From: Aldehydirespirator sp965221215
GTDB taxonomy: Bacteria; Actinomycetota; Acidimicrobiia; Acidimicrobiales; Aldehydirespiratoraceae
DNA length: 64,000 nt
Reading direction: 5' to 3'
Assembly (NCBI GenBank): GCA_965221215.1
Contig: OZ244872.1
Coordinates: forward strand, 1,054,001 to 1,118,000
Part shown: one piece after another, positions 47,975-56,093 of the stretch
How the letters are laid out: every line of letters begins with the position of its first letter
How positions within the stretch are numbered: position 1 is the stretch's first letter
Notes under the pieces: generated by a model
Told to the model about the DNA's origin: nothing
Seen by the model: only the letters and a program-made list of their open reading frames with translations
Database searches by the model: none
Program-made: the position numbers and the translations under genes

Positions 47975-49335
47975 GAGGCCGCACCGGGGTTGAACAGCCG
48001 CGAACCGGTAGTGGTGTAGACCCGGAGCAGGTCGCATTGGCCGTGCGTCACCGCCTCAGCGCCGGTGGGGGAATCCACGCTCCAGCGCACCGGCAGCTCG
48101 ATGGTCTGGCCCGGCTCGGGCCAGGCGTCGAACAGCACTATCCCACCGGTGCTGGGACGCACGATGGCGGCGGTGACCTGGCCGTCGCAGTTCCAGTCGC
48201 CGGTCTCCACGAAGTCGCCCGCCGTGCCCACCGCGTAACGGCGGCCGCCATGGTCGAGGACCGCAGCCGCCTCCGCCTCCGACACCGCGACCGGTTCCTG
48301 GGGGTCCGGACTCGCGGCGGCGGGTCCCGCGTGGTCGTTCGGGCTCGCGGCGACATCGGGTTCCGCATGAACGGCAGGACTCGATCCGATGCCGGGCCCC
48401 GTGTGGTCGGCAGAGCCCGGTTCTGCGGGTTGGCCCGTGCCGTCGGCCAGGCTCGGTGAGTCGGCCTGCCCCATTGTCCCCGCGGCGTCCGGCAGGCCGG
48501 CCGCGATTGCTCGTTCGGCTGGAGTCGGCCCGTCGGCCAGGCCCGTTCCGTCGACGGGGTTGCCCTGTCCCGCTTCGTCTTTGGCGGTGTTGGCCGGCGT
48601 ATCCGAGAGGGCCGCCTCAGAGTCCTCGGGGACAAAGCCGCTTCGAGAGCCGAGGGCGAAGGCTGCCACCACCGCAGCCGCGACCGCTGCCGCCGCGATG
48701 AGCGACTTGGGCCTGAGTCGTCTCCCGAGGTTTCCCAAGCGGCTGCCGGCCGCGGCCCGGACAGGATCGGATCGAGGCGGCTTCTTGGCCGTCAGCAGAT
48801 CTAGCCGCCGGGCCAGTTCGCGGGCGCTGAGCATGCCTGTGCGGGCCTCGTCGGCCAGCGAGGACAGCTTCTCGGCGAGGGCCCCTTTCCCCAGCGACGA
48901 GTCGTGGCAGAGGTCGCCCAGGGCGGCCAGGTCGGTCTGGCGGTTCTCGGGCGTGGCCTCCGCAGCCAGCGTCAGCCCGCACAGCACGGGGCGGTCGCCG
49001 GGGCCGTGCAGGACGTGGGCGGGGGTGAGCTGGAGGTGGGCGACGCCCAGCTGGTGCAGGTCGGCTACCACTGAGGCCAGCGCGGCCATCCCCGCGGCCC
49101 GCTCGGCCGGGTCGGTCAGGGGCCGGGTGGCCCAGGTGTCGGAGTTGACGAACTCGGTGTGCAGGGCCCGGCCGCCGTCCGGGGCCTCCACGATGTCGAC
49201 GAAGCGCACCAGGCCGGGATGATTGAGACGCCGCAGCAGGTCCGCCTCCCGTTCGATCTCGCCGGCTCGTTCTGCCGGAACCTGCTTGACGGCGATCAGC
49301 CGGTCCCCTGAGCGGCTCACCGTCACCGCAGCCAC
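47971..49335 (-). CDS. Membrane-anchored serine/threonine pseudokinase with extracellular domain
   Basis: Protein of 454 residues. Residues 10-200 follow a protein-kinase fold: VAVK-like IAVKQV with K17, helix C Glu E30 in EREADLLRRLNHPGLVRF, and the hinge HTEFV. The Gly-rich loop is missing, the catalytic loop H-R-D-L-K-P-x-N is HLQLTPAHVL (100-109), and the DFG metal motif is absent (LCGLT at 118-122). Phosphotransfer is therefore not expected. A transmembrane helix (about 207-226, SLIAAAAVAAAVVAAFALG) leads to a long Ala/Gly/Asp/Pro-rich disordered stretch and an end domain with TGDWNCDGQVTAAIVRPSTG, similar to FG-GAP-type repeats. It starts at GTG 49335 or 49326. Confidence 0.75.
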   Translation of the reverse strand: MAAVTVSRSGDRLIAVKQVPAERAGEIEREADLLRRLNHPGLVRFVDIVEAPDGGRALHTEFVNSDTWATRPLTDPAERAAGMAALASVVADLHQLGVAHLQLTPAHVLHGPGDRPVLCGLTLAAEATPENRQTDLAALGDLCHDSSLGKGALAEKLSSLADEARTGMLSARELARRLDLLTAKKPPRSDPVRAAAGSRLGNLGRRLRPKSLIAAAAVAAAVVAAFALGSRSGFVPEDSEAALSDTPANTAKDEAGQGNPVDGTGLADGPTPAERAIAAGLPDAAGTMGQADSPSLADGTGQPAEPGSADHTGPGIGSSPAVHAEPDVAASPNDHAGPAAASPDPQEPVAVSEAEAAAVLDHGGRRYAVGTAGDFVETGDWNCDGQVTAAIVRPSTGGIVLFDAWPEPGQTIELPVRWSVDSPTGAEAVTHGQCDLLRVYTTTGSRLFNPGAAS

Positions 49336-49422
49336 GGCCCGCTCGCAGTCTCAATGTCACAGCCCCGCAATAGAACTTCAAACATGCACATAACAGGACC
49401 ATACATAGCATCATCTGATAGC

Positions 49423-49607
49423 GCAAATAAAATGTCGCGACGCAGGATGACGGCACATCCCAATCTTCGCGGGATCCATACCTGGGTCCGGGGTGCAAAT
49501 AAAATGTCGCGGCGGAGGATGACGGCACATCCCAATCTTCGCGGGATCCATACCTGGGTCCGGGGTGCGAACGAAGTGTCGCGGCGCAGGATGACGACAC
49601 TGCTGGG
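49423..49607. repeat. 72-base tandem repeat (2.6 copies)
   Basis: Units begin at 49423, 49495 and 49567 (period exactly 72). The first two are almost identical over the whole length; the third breaks off near 49607. Each full unit contains AAATAAAATGTCGCG and a potential hairpin GGATCC-ATACCT-GGGTCC. The array plus AT-rich flank (49350-49422) forms the 298-base gap between the divergent pseudokinase and DUF512 genes. Units are contiguous, without spacers, so this is a minisatellite and not CRISPR. Confidence 0.95.
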
Positions 49608-49621
49608 TTGGGCTCGGGCGG

Positions 49622-49627
49622 TACTCT
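49622..49627 (+). promoter_or_regulatory. Putative -10 box TACTCT for a leaderless DUF512 transcript
   Basis: TACTCT ends exactly 6 bases before the GTG at 49634 and lies 15 bases beyond the 72-base repeat array. No ribosome-binding sequence is present. Confidence 0.5.
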
Positions 49628-49633
49628 TGGTTG

Positions 49634-51028
49634 GTGGCCGGTCCGCAGATCGTGGCTGTCGCGACCGGGTCTCCGGCCGAGCGGGCCGGGCTGAGGCCCG
49701 GCGACTTGGTGGCGGCCATCGCCGGGGAGGCGCCCCGCGACGTCATCCGGTGGCAGCTTCTCAGCGACGGCGCCGAGGTCGAGTTGGAGGTGGAGCGTGG
49801 CAGCGCGAGCTTCACCGTCTCGGTCTCCAAGTCGGAGGGCGAACCGCTCGGCGCCGAGGTCGACGCGGCTGTGTTCGACGGCGTGCAGACCTGCGACAAC
49901 CACTGCGAGTTCTGCTTCGTGCACCAGCTGCCCCGGGGGATGCGCCGCTCGCTGTACCTCAAGGACGACGACTACCGGCTGTCGTTCCTCTACGGGAACT
50001 TCACCACGCTCACCCGGTTCACCGAGCTCGACTACGAGCGGGTGGTCACCGAGCGGCTGTCGCCGCTGTACGTGTCGATCCACGCCACCGACCCCGATGT
50101 GCGGGCCGCGATCCTCCAGAACCGCCGCGGCGCGGTGTCTCTGCGCTGGCTGCGGCTGCTGCTCGACGCGGGCATCGAGGTCCACGGGCAGGTGGTGGTA
50201 TGTCCGGGAGTCAACGACGGCGATGTGCTGGCCGACACCCTGGCGGGAGTGCTCGACCGGTTCAGCGAGCTGCGGACGCTGTGCGTGGTGCCGCTGGGGC
50301 TGTCGCGGTACAACCGCCAGCCCCGGATGCGGCTGCACACCCCCCAAGAGGCTGAGGCGGTTGTCGATCTAGTCGAGGGTTGGCAGTCGGTGTTCTTGCG
50401 GGTGCTGGGCCGCCGCGTGGCCTTCGCGGCCGACGAGTACTACCTGATGTGCGGACGCAGCTTCCCGTCCGCAGAGCACTACGAGGGCTTCGACATGTAC
50501 GAGGACGGCATCGGCATGGCTCGAGCCTTCGAGACCGAGTTCAGCGAGGACGGCCACGCTCCCAGCCCGCCCCGCTCCGGCTTCTTCGCCTGGGTGGACG
50601 GCGCCCCCGCCGACGGCTACCGCGCTCCCCGCACCGGCTCGGCCGCCGAGGCTGTGGCTGTGCCGGTCCCGGTGTCGCTGGGGCCGCGACGCGCCCGTCG
50701 GCACGGGCCAGTCGCGGTGCTCACCGGCACGCTGGGCGCGGCGGTGGTAGCGCCGCTGGTGGCCTCGGTGGGTCGCCGCGACGCTCGGGTGGTGCCGGTG
50801 GAGAACCGATTCTTCGGCGGCAACATCGGCGTCACCGGGCTCATGGTGGGCGAGGACGTCGCCCGGGTGCTGGCCGATGAGCCCGAGGGTGACCGCTATC
50901 TGCTGCCCGATGTGTGCCTCAGCCGGGGCCGCTTCCTCGACGGCATGGCCACCCAGGAGCTTCCCCGCCCGGTTGAAGTGGTGGCTACCCACGGACGGGC
51001 GCTGCGATTGGCCCTGGAGGCTTCGTGA
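49634..51028 (+). CDS. DUF512 protein: PDZ-like, radical SAM and DUF512 domains
   Basis: Protein of 464 residues. The N-terminal 60 residues form a PDZ-like module (VATGSPAERAGLRPGDLVAAIAGE). The radical SAM cluster motif is C86-D-N-H-C90-E-F-C93 followed by FVHQLP, then LYLKDDDYRLSFLYGNFTTLTRF and VSIHATDPDVR, conserved in this family. The C-terminal DUF512 domain follows with RVAFAADEYYLMCGRSFPSAEHYEGFDMYEDGIGM and FFGGNIGVTGLMVGEDV. Members are widespread next to der, as here, but the reaction is not firmly known. GTG 49634 is chosen because of the TACTCT box; TTG 49631 is an alternative. The stop overlaps der by 4 bases. Confidence 0.9.
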   Translation: MAGPQIVAVATGSPAERAGLRPGDLVAAIAGEAPRDVIRWQLLSDGAEVELEVERGSASFTVSVSKSEGEPLGAEVDAAVFDGVQTCDNHCEFCFVHQLPRGMRRSLYLKDDDYRLSFLYGNFTTLTRFTELDYERVVTERLSPLYVSIHATDPDVRAAILQNRRGAVSLRWLRLLLDAGIEVHGQVVVCPGVNDGDVLADTLAGVLDRFSELRTLCVVPLGLSRYNRQPRMRLHTPQEAEAVVDLVEGWQSVFLRVLGRRVAFAADEYYLMCGRSFPSAEHYEGFDMYEDGIGMARAFETEFSEDGHAPSPPRSGFFAWVDGAPADGYRAPRTGSAAEAVAVPVPVSLGPRRARRHGPVAVLTGTLGAAVVAPLVASVGRRDARVVPVENRFFGGNIGVTGLMVGEDVARVLADEPEGDRYLLPDVCLSRGRFLDGMATQELPRPVEVVATHGRALRLALEAS

Positions 51029-52356
51029 GTCCGGTGGTGGCCGTGGTCGGCCGGCCCAATGTCGGCAAGTCGACGCTGGTGAACCGCATCCTGGGGCGGC
51101 GGGAGGCGATCGTGGAGGAGCGTCCCGGCGTCACCCGCGACCGCAAGGCGGTCGAGGCCGAATGGCAGGGCCGGCGCTTCACCCTGCTCGACACCGGAGG
51201 CTGGAGCGCCGCCGGCGACGCGCTCGACGCCAAGGTGAGCGCCCAGGCCGAGCGGGCCGTGCGCGAGGCCGACGCGGTGCTGTTCGTGGTGGACGCCTCG
51301 GTGGGCCTCACCGCCGACGACGAGCAGGTGGCCCGGGTGTTGCACACCGCCGACGGTCCGGTACTGGTGGTGGCCAACAAGGTGGACCACCCGAGCGGCG
51401 CCGACTCGATCTGGGAGCTGCTGGGCCTCGGCCTCGGCACCCCGCAGGCGGTGAGCGCGCTGCACGGCCGCGGCACCGGCGACCTGCTCGACGAACTCGT
51501 CGCCCGCCTCGACGCCGCCGCTTCCGACGGCGCCGCCGGACGAGAGTCCGACCCGGCCGGCGGCGACCTCGCCAACGCGGCGGCCGAGGCGTTCTCGGTG
51601 GTGCTGGTGGGCCGGCCCAACGCCGGGAAGTCCACGCTGTTCAATCGGCTGATCGGGGAGGACCGCGCCATCGTGCACGACCTGCCCGGCACCACCCGCG
51701 ACGCCATAGACACCCTCATCGAGACCGACGAGGGGCCGGTGCGCTTCATCGACACCGCCGGGATGCGTCGCCGGGCCCGCATCGACACTGGCACCGAGTA
51801 CTACTCGCTGGTGCGGGCGCTGCGGGCGGTTGACACCGCCGATGTGGCCCTGCTGGTGATCGACTCCTCGGTGGGGGTGACCCACCAGGACCAGCGCCTG
51901 GCCGAGCGGGTCGATGCCGCGGGCTGCCCGGTGGTGATCCTGCTCAACAAGTGGGATCTGATCAGCACCGAGGCCCGCCTCGAGGTGGGCCGCGACGTCG
52001 ACGACAGGCTGGGGTTCCTGGGCGACCCGCCGGTGCTGCGCATCAGCGCGCTCAGCGGCAAGGGCGTCACCCGGCTGTGGCCGTCGCTGAGTGCGGCGGT
52101 GGCTGAGTACCGCACCCGCATCCCCACCAGGAGGGTCAACGAGGTGGTGAGGGCGGCCCAGAGCGCCCAGCCCGCGCCGGCCGGGGCCCGCATCCTGTAC
52201 GCCGCGCAGGTGGCCACCGACCCGCCCACCTTCACGCTGTTCGCCAACCGCACCCTGCCCCGCACCTACCTGCGCTACATCGAGCGCAAGCTGCGCGAGC
52301 ACTTCGACTTGGGCGTCACCGCGCTCAAGTTCAGGGTCCGCCGCCGCGACGAGTAG
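51025..52356 (+). CDS. der: Ribosome biogenesis GTPase Der (EngA)
   Basis: Double GTPase of 443 residues needed for 50S assembly. The first G domain has GRPNVGKST (9-17), DTGGW and NKVD; the second has GRPNAGKST, DTAGM and NKWD; a KH-like domain closes the chain (RILYAAQVATDPPTFTLFANR, YLRYIERKLREHF). The GTG start overlaps the DUF512 stop (GTGA), so the pair is translationally coupled. Confidence 0.97.
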   Translation: MSPVVAVVGRPNVGKSTLVNRILGRREAIVEERPGVTRDRKAVEAEWQGRRFTLLDTGGWSAAGDALDAKVSAQAERAVREADAVLFVVDASVGLTADDEQVARVLHTADGPVLVVANKVDHPSGADSIWELLGLGLGTPQAVSALHGRGTGDLLDELVARLDAAASDGAAGRESDPAGGDLANAAAEAFSVVLVGRPNAGKSTLFNRLIGEDRAIVHDLPGTTRDAIDTLIETDEGPVRFIDTAGMRRRARIDTGTEYYSLVRALRAVDTADVALLVIDSSVGVTHQDQRLAERVDAAGCPVVILLNKWDLISTEARLEVGRDVDDRLGFLGDPPVLRISALSGKGVTRLWPSLSAAVAEYRTRIPTRRVNEVVRAAQSAQPAPAGARILYAAQVATDPPTFTLFANRTLPRTYLRYIERKLREHFDLGVTALKFRVRRRDE

Positions 52357-52379
52357 CCGACGGCCCAGCGAGAACCGCA

Positions 52380-52399
52380 AGCGGACGGGTCTATCCGCT
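52380..52399 (+). terminator. Short hairpin after der, adjoining a solo element end
   Basis: AGCGGA (52380-52385) and TCCGCT (52394-52399) can pair around an 8-base loop, 24 bases after the der stop. The right arm runs into CGCTCGGCCTCT, the end sequence of the palindromic element. No T-run follows. Confidence 0.35.
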
Positions 52400-52407
52400 C
52401 GGCCTCT
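52396..52407 (-). repeat. Solo end of the palindromic element after der
   Basis: The match extends to TATCCGCTCGGCCTCT, 16 bases identical to the inverse of copy B's left end, and forms one arm of the small hairpin downstream of der. Confidence 0.45.
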
Positions 52408-52459
52408 GGGCGGTACGCTGTGGCCCGCAGCGACTAGGGAACCATCGGGAGGAGGGCGC

Positions 52460-53539
52460 GTGGTTACGATCGTTCTCGATCTTCTGGCCTTGAGCTGCGC
52501 GCTCGCCGCGATCTTCTACATCCGGTCGGCTCGCCACCGCCAGCGGTTTCTGCGCCTGCTGAAGTCCGATCCCGGCACCCACCCCGAGGCCGCCACGCTG
52601 GCCGAGGCCTCGTTCCGCAAAGAGGTCCACGGCGCGGTCGTCTACGGGCTGCTGTTCGCAGTGGCGCTGCTGGTGGGCCGGGTGGACATAGCCAACATCA
52701 CCGTGGCGCTGGGGTTGCTGGGGGTGCCCGCGGTGATGTCGGTGTGGTGGGCCCGCACCGCGGTGGAAGAGGCCCGCATGGCCCGCAATCGCTACGCGTT
52801 GGAGCGTCGGGCCGAGCAGGCTCTCGAGCAGGAGCAGCTGGCCCCCAAGGCGTGGGCGGCCCGGCTGGCCCCCGAGGAGGTTCCCGACTTCAGCGGGTTC
52901 GAGATCGGCCGGGTGTACCAGGCCGGCTCGGGGCTGATGGCGGGCGATTTCTTCGACGTGCACCGGGTGGGGCGACACCGGGTGGCCGCGGTCATCGGCG
53001 ACGTGTCCGGGCACGGCATCGAGTCGTCCATCACCGCCTTCCAGGCGAAGTATCTGCTGAGGGTGTTCCTGCGCCAGTTCCGCGACCCGGCCCAAGCCTT
53101 CGAGGAGATCAACGCCCAGCTGTCGGCGGGGGACCGCAACGAGGAGTTCATCTCGGCGTGCGTGGTGGTGTTCGACACCGAGGCTGGCACGCTGCGCTAC
53201 ACATCGGCCGGGCACCCGGCCGCCTTCCTGTTCCAGGAAGACGGCACCAAGCCTCTGCGATCGACGGGTCCGCTGCTGATGCTGGACCCCCAGGCGACAT
53301 ATTTCTCCAGGGAGATCCCGATGGTGTCGGGCGATCTGGTTGTGATGTACACCGACGGCCTGGCCGAGGCCCGGGCAGGGCGCCAGCAGTTCGGAGAGGG
53401 CCGCATCATCAAGTCGGTGGAGCGCGACCTCAACGCCGCCCCCGACGTGCTGTGCAAGTCGCTGCTCGACGCGGCCAAGGACTTCGCAGGCGGATCGATA
53501 GGCGACGACACCGCCATAATGGCCATCCGCCGCGACTGA
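52460..53539 (+). CDS. Membrane-bound PP2C-type phosphatase, SpoIIE/RsbU-like
   Basis: Protein of 359 residues. Two or three N-terminal hydrophobic helices (VTIVLDLLALSCALAAIFYI; AVVYGLLFAVALLVG; ANITVALGLLGVPAVMSVWW) are followed by a coiled linker and a SpoIIE phosphatase domain: QAGSGLMAGDFFDV with the first metal Asp, VAAVIGDVSGHGIESSI, CVVVFDTEAGTLRYTSAGHPAAFL, DLVVMYTDGLAEAR and GDDTAIMAIRR. Such proteins dephosphorylate anti-anti-sigma factors in partner-switching stress systems; no anti-sigma or STAS gene is adjacent. GGAGGAGG lies before the GTG start. Confidence 0.9.
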   Translation: MVTIVLDLLALSCALAAIFYIRSARHRQRFLRLLKSDPGTHPEAATLAEASFRKEVHGAVVYGLLFAVALLVGRVDIANITVALGLLGVPAVMSVWWARTAVEEARMARNRYALERRAEQALEQEQLAPKAWAARLAPEEVPDFSGFEIGRVYQAGSGLMAGDFFDVHRVGRHRVAAVIGDVSGHGIESSITAFQAKYLLRVFLRQFRDPAQAFEEINAQLSAGDRNEEFISACVVVFDTEAGTLRYTSAGHPAAFLFQEDGTKPLRSTGPLLMLDPQATYFSREIPMVSGDLVVMYTDGLAEARAGRQQFGEGRIIKSVERDLNAAPDVLCKSLLDAAKDFAGGSIGDDTAIMAIRRD

Positions 53540-53543
53540 GCCG

Positions 53544-53756
53544 ATGGCATGGTGCCAGTCCTGCGAGCGATACCTGACGCCGGCCACGCTCACCGCTGAG
53601 GGCTCCTGCCCGTCCTGCGGCCGGGAGCCCCAGCACCCGATCGAGCGCCCAGCCGCCGCCGCGGAGCGCATCCCGTGGCACTTCTGGCTGCTGGTGGGCG
53701 CCGCCGCGGTCTACCTGGTGTGGCGGGCCGTGCAGGGTGTCGCCCTGCTGCTGTAG
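53544..53756 (+). CDS. Small zinc-ribbon membrane protein
   Basis: Protein of 70 residues, starting 4 bases after the phosphatase stop and so probably cotranscribed. The N-terminus has a zinc-ribbon pattern, C4-x2-C7 and C22-x2-C25 (CQSCERYLTP; SCPSCGRE), followed by one transmembrane helix (about 46-66, HFWLLVGAAAVYLVWRAVQ) with a very short tail. It has no assigned family name; the layout suggests a cytosolic metal knuckle on a membrane anchor. The tight linkage makes a role with the phosphatase plausible but unproven. Confidence 0.75.
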   Translation: MAWCQSCERYLTPATLTAEGSCPSCGREPQHPIERPAAAAERIPWHFWLLVGAAAVYLVWRAVQGVALLL

Positions 53757-53775
53757 CCGCTAGCCTCGGCTGCCA

Positions 53776-53850
53776 CGGGCTGTGGCGCAGCTTGGTTAGC
53801 GCGTCGGTCTGGGGGACCGAAGGTCGGGAGTTCAAATCTCCCCAGCCCGA
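53776..53850 (+). tRNA. tRNA-Pro (anticodon GGG)
   Basis: Acceptor CGGGCTG pairs with CAGCCCG; the anticodon arm TCGGT-CTGGGGG-ACCGA gives anticodon GGG; the T arm is GGGAG-TTCAAAT-CTCCC. The discriminator is A and CCA is not encoded. TAGCCT at 53761-53766 may be its -10 box. Confidence 0.97.
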
Positions 53851-53875
53851 CAACGGCTTTGGCATCGGCTCGGGG

Positions 53876-55951
53876 TCACTGCGGCAGGGCTGATACTTCG
53901 CGATGGTAGGGGGTGGTGTCGGAGTGGTCGGTGGGGGCTTCCAACTCCTCTGCGTAGCGGCGGCCCTGCCAGACGGCGGCCGCGATGGTGCCGGGGGCCA
54001 GCGCATCTCCGAGGGCTCGGGCGCTGATGAGACCGTGGTCGCTCCACTCGGATTGGCGAGCCATCAGGTCCTGGTACAGGCCGTCTTGGGGCAGGCGTGC
54101 GGTCACCATCACTGCCGCGTCGGCGCCGATGCTTCCCTCCCGGCCGGTGAAGGCGCATTGCGTTCGGAGTTCGGTGTCGCCCACGGCGCAGACCGCGGTG
54201 GAGGTCCGCAGCTCTATTCCGGCCTCGATGAGGCGGGCTTGGATGCGGTGCTGCTCCATGGTGTTGACCGTCCAGGCTGACACGAGTGCCTCGGGTGTGA
54301 CGAGAATCACTTCGTAGCCCTCGGCCCGCAGCAGTTCGGCCAGCGCACCGCCCATGTAGTAGTGGTCGTCGTCGAACACGGCCACACGGCAGCCCTGCGG
54401 GCGTGCGCCGGCCATTATGTCGTCGGGTGTGAACACCGGCAGGGCGCCGATGGACATGGTGTCGCCTCGGGTGTGCCAGCGGCCCACACCGTCGCGGCGC
54501 CACACCGACCCCGTGGCGATCGCGACATGGTCGAAGCCGTGAGACAGGGCCTCATCGGCGTTCATCTCGCTCTCGAGGTAGTGCTCCACGTTGCCGAGCT
54601 TGGCGATCTGGCCCAGGCGGTAGTCGACCACCCGGATCCATTCGGCCAGCCCCGGCAAGCGAGCCTCAGCCGCGACGCGGCCGCCGAGCACACGCGACTT
54701 CTCGACCAGCACGACCTCGTATCCCCGCTTGCCCAGCGACATGGCCGCTTCCAGGCCGGCCGGGCCGGCTCCGACCACCAGCACCCGCTCCGCGGCGTGG
54801 CGGGGCCGGTAGTGCTCGGGGTGCCAGCCCCGGCGCCACTCCTCGCCCATGGACGGGTTCTGGGTGCAGCGGATCGGCGACATGGTGAAGTCTCCCGACA
54901 CGCAGATGTTGCAGCCAATGCACTCTCGGACGTCCTCAAGACGGCCCTCTTCGATCTTGCGGGGCAGGAACGGATCAGCGATGGAGGGGCGGGCCGCGCC
55001 AATGAAATCCAGGACGCCCTCACGGACCATCCGCACCATGGTGTCCGGCGAGGTGAACCGGCCCACACCGACCACCGGCTTGGAAGTCAGAGCCTTGAGG
55101 CCCCGCACCCACTCCTCCTGGTGGGCCTCCGCGCTGAACCTCGACGTGATGCTGTCGTCCTCCCAGGTTCCCGCCACGAAGTCCCACAGGTCCGGCAGCT
55201 CGCCCAACTCGCCGATCACGGCCTCAATCTCGGCCCGGTCGATGCCGTGTTCGCCGGCTGACTCTTCGACGGAGATCCGACAACCCACCGCAGCCCGGCC
55301 GGCCACCTCCTCCACGGTGTCCTCCAGCAACTCGCGCAGCAGCCGCATCCGATTGCCCAGAGTTCCGCCGTACTCGTCGGTTCGCAGGTTGTAGCGGCGC
55401 GACAGGAAGTGATGCACGCCCCCCAGCGCGTGGCCGCCGTAGACGTACACAAGGTCGAAACCGGCTCGCAGCGCCCGATCCACCGCCCGGCGATGCCAGC
55501 GCCGCAGATCGGCTATGTCGCGCTTGGTCATGGCGCGGGCCTGCACCGGGTCGGAGGCGCCGGTCGCCACGGGAAGGTGTATCGGACCCATCGGCACCAC
55601 CCGCGAAGCCAGATTGGCGACGCTCATCCCGTTGTAGGCGAGCTCGATGCCGGCGAGCGCACCGCAGTCATGGACACGCTCGGCCATCAGAGCCAGCGCC
55701 GGGATGTCGCAGTCGTCTCGAATGCGGGCCTCGATGTAGGGCGTGAACTCCGACGTGAAATGGATCTCGGCCTCCTCGGTGCACACCACCGCCCAGCCGC
55801 CCTCAGCCTTGACCGCCCGCATCTCGGCGTGGGCGGCGGGGTCGCGGTAGCCCATCCCGTTGCAGTGGGGCACCCCGAAGAAACGGTTCTTGGCCACCAG
55901 AGGGCCGATCGGCACCGGCTCGAACAACACGTCGTATCTCGGGTCGCGCAT
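53876..55951 (-). CDS. Trimethylamine dehydrogenase-like FMN/4Fe-4S flavoprotein
   Basis: Protein of 691 residues aligning end to end with bacterial trimethylamine/dimethylamine dehydrogenases. An Old-Yellow-Enzyme barrel starts MRDPRYDVLFEPVPIG; VPHC puts Cys at position 30, the residue that binds FMN covalently in trimethylamine dehydrogenase. VYVYGGHALGG carries the active-site Tyr/His, and CIGCNICVSG...CTQNP binds the 4Fe-4S cluster. VLVVGAGPAGLEAAMSL starts the ADP/FAD-type domain. The substrate-pocket Tyr60 of the methylamine enzymes is Glu here (CTEE, position 60), so a different, perhaps more basic, amine or another substrate is likely. No electron-transfer flavoprotein gene is nearby. 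Confidence 0.85.
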   Translation of the reverse strand: MRDPRYDVLFEPVPIGPLVAKNRFFGVPHCNGMGYRDPAAHAEMRAVKAEGGWAVVCTEEAEIHFTSEFTPYIEARIRDDCDIPALALMAERVHDCGALAGIELAYNGMSVANLASRVVPMGPIHLPVATGASDPVQARAMTKRDIADLRRWHRRAVDRALRAGFDLVYVYGGHALGGVHHFLSRRYNLRTDEYGGTLGNRMRLLRELLEDTVEEVAGRAAVGCRISVEESAGEHGIDRAEIEAVIGELGELPDLWDFVAGTWEDDSITSRFSAEAHQEEWVRGLKALTSKPVVGVGRFTSPDTMVRMVREGVLDFIGAARPSIADPFLPRKIEEGRLEDVRECIGCNICVSGDFTMSPIRCTQNPSMGEEWRRGWHPEHYRPRHAAERVLVVGAGPAGLEAAMSLGKRGYEVVLVEKSRVLGGRVAAEARLPGLAEWIRVVDYRLGQIAKLGNVEHYLESEMNADEALSHGFDHVAIATGSVWRRDGVGRWHTRGDTMSIGALPVFTPDDIMAGARPQGCRVAVFDDDHYYMGGALAELLRAEGYEVILVTPEALVSAWTVNTMEQHRIQARLIEAGIELRTSTAVCAVGDTELRTQCAFTGREGSIGADAAVMVTARLPQDGLYQDLMARQSEWSDHGLISARALGDALAPGTIAAAVWQGRRYAEELEAPTDHSDTTPYHREVSALPQ

Positions 55952-56093
55952 GCGGGCTCCTCAGGTTCGAGCCTCAGGTCGGAACGAGGTGCTGAATCTC
56001 GGCTATGGTCGGTCGCTACGTTACCGCTGGCCTTGAACGGGTCGGAGTGCCCTAGGGTGACACGCCGACATGAGGGCCTTGAAGAGGACGGAC

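Noticed and set aside
49423..49607. Possible CRISPR array
   Set aside because: The 72-base units are contiguous with no unique spacers, only 2.6 copies are present, and no cas genes occur; the nearby RecB/Cas4-like nuclease is a stand-alone repair-type protein 31 kb away.
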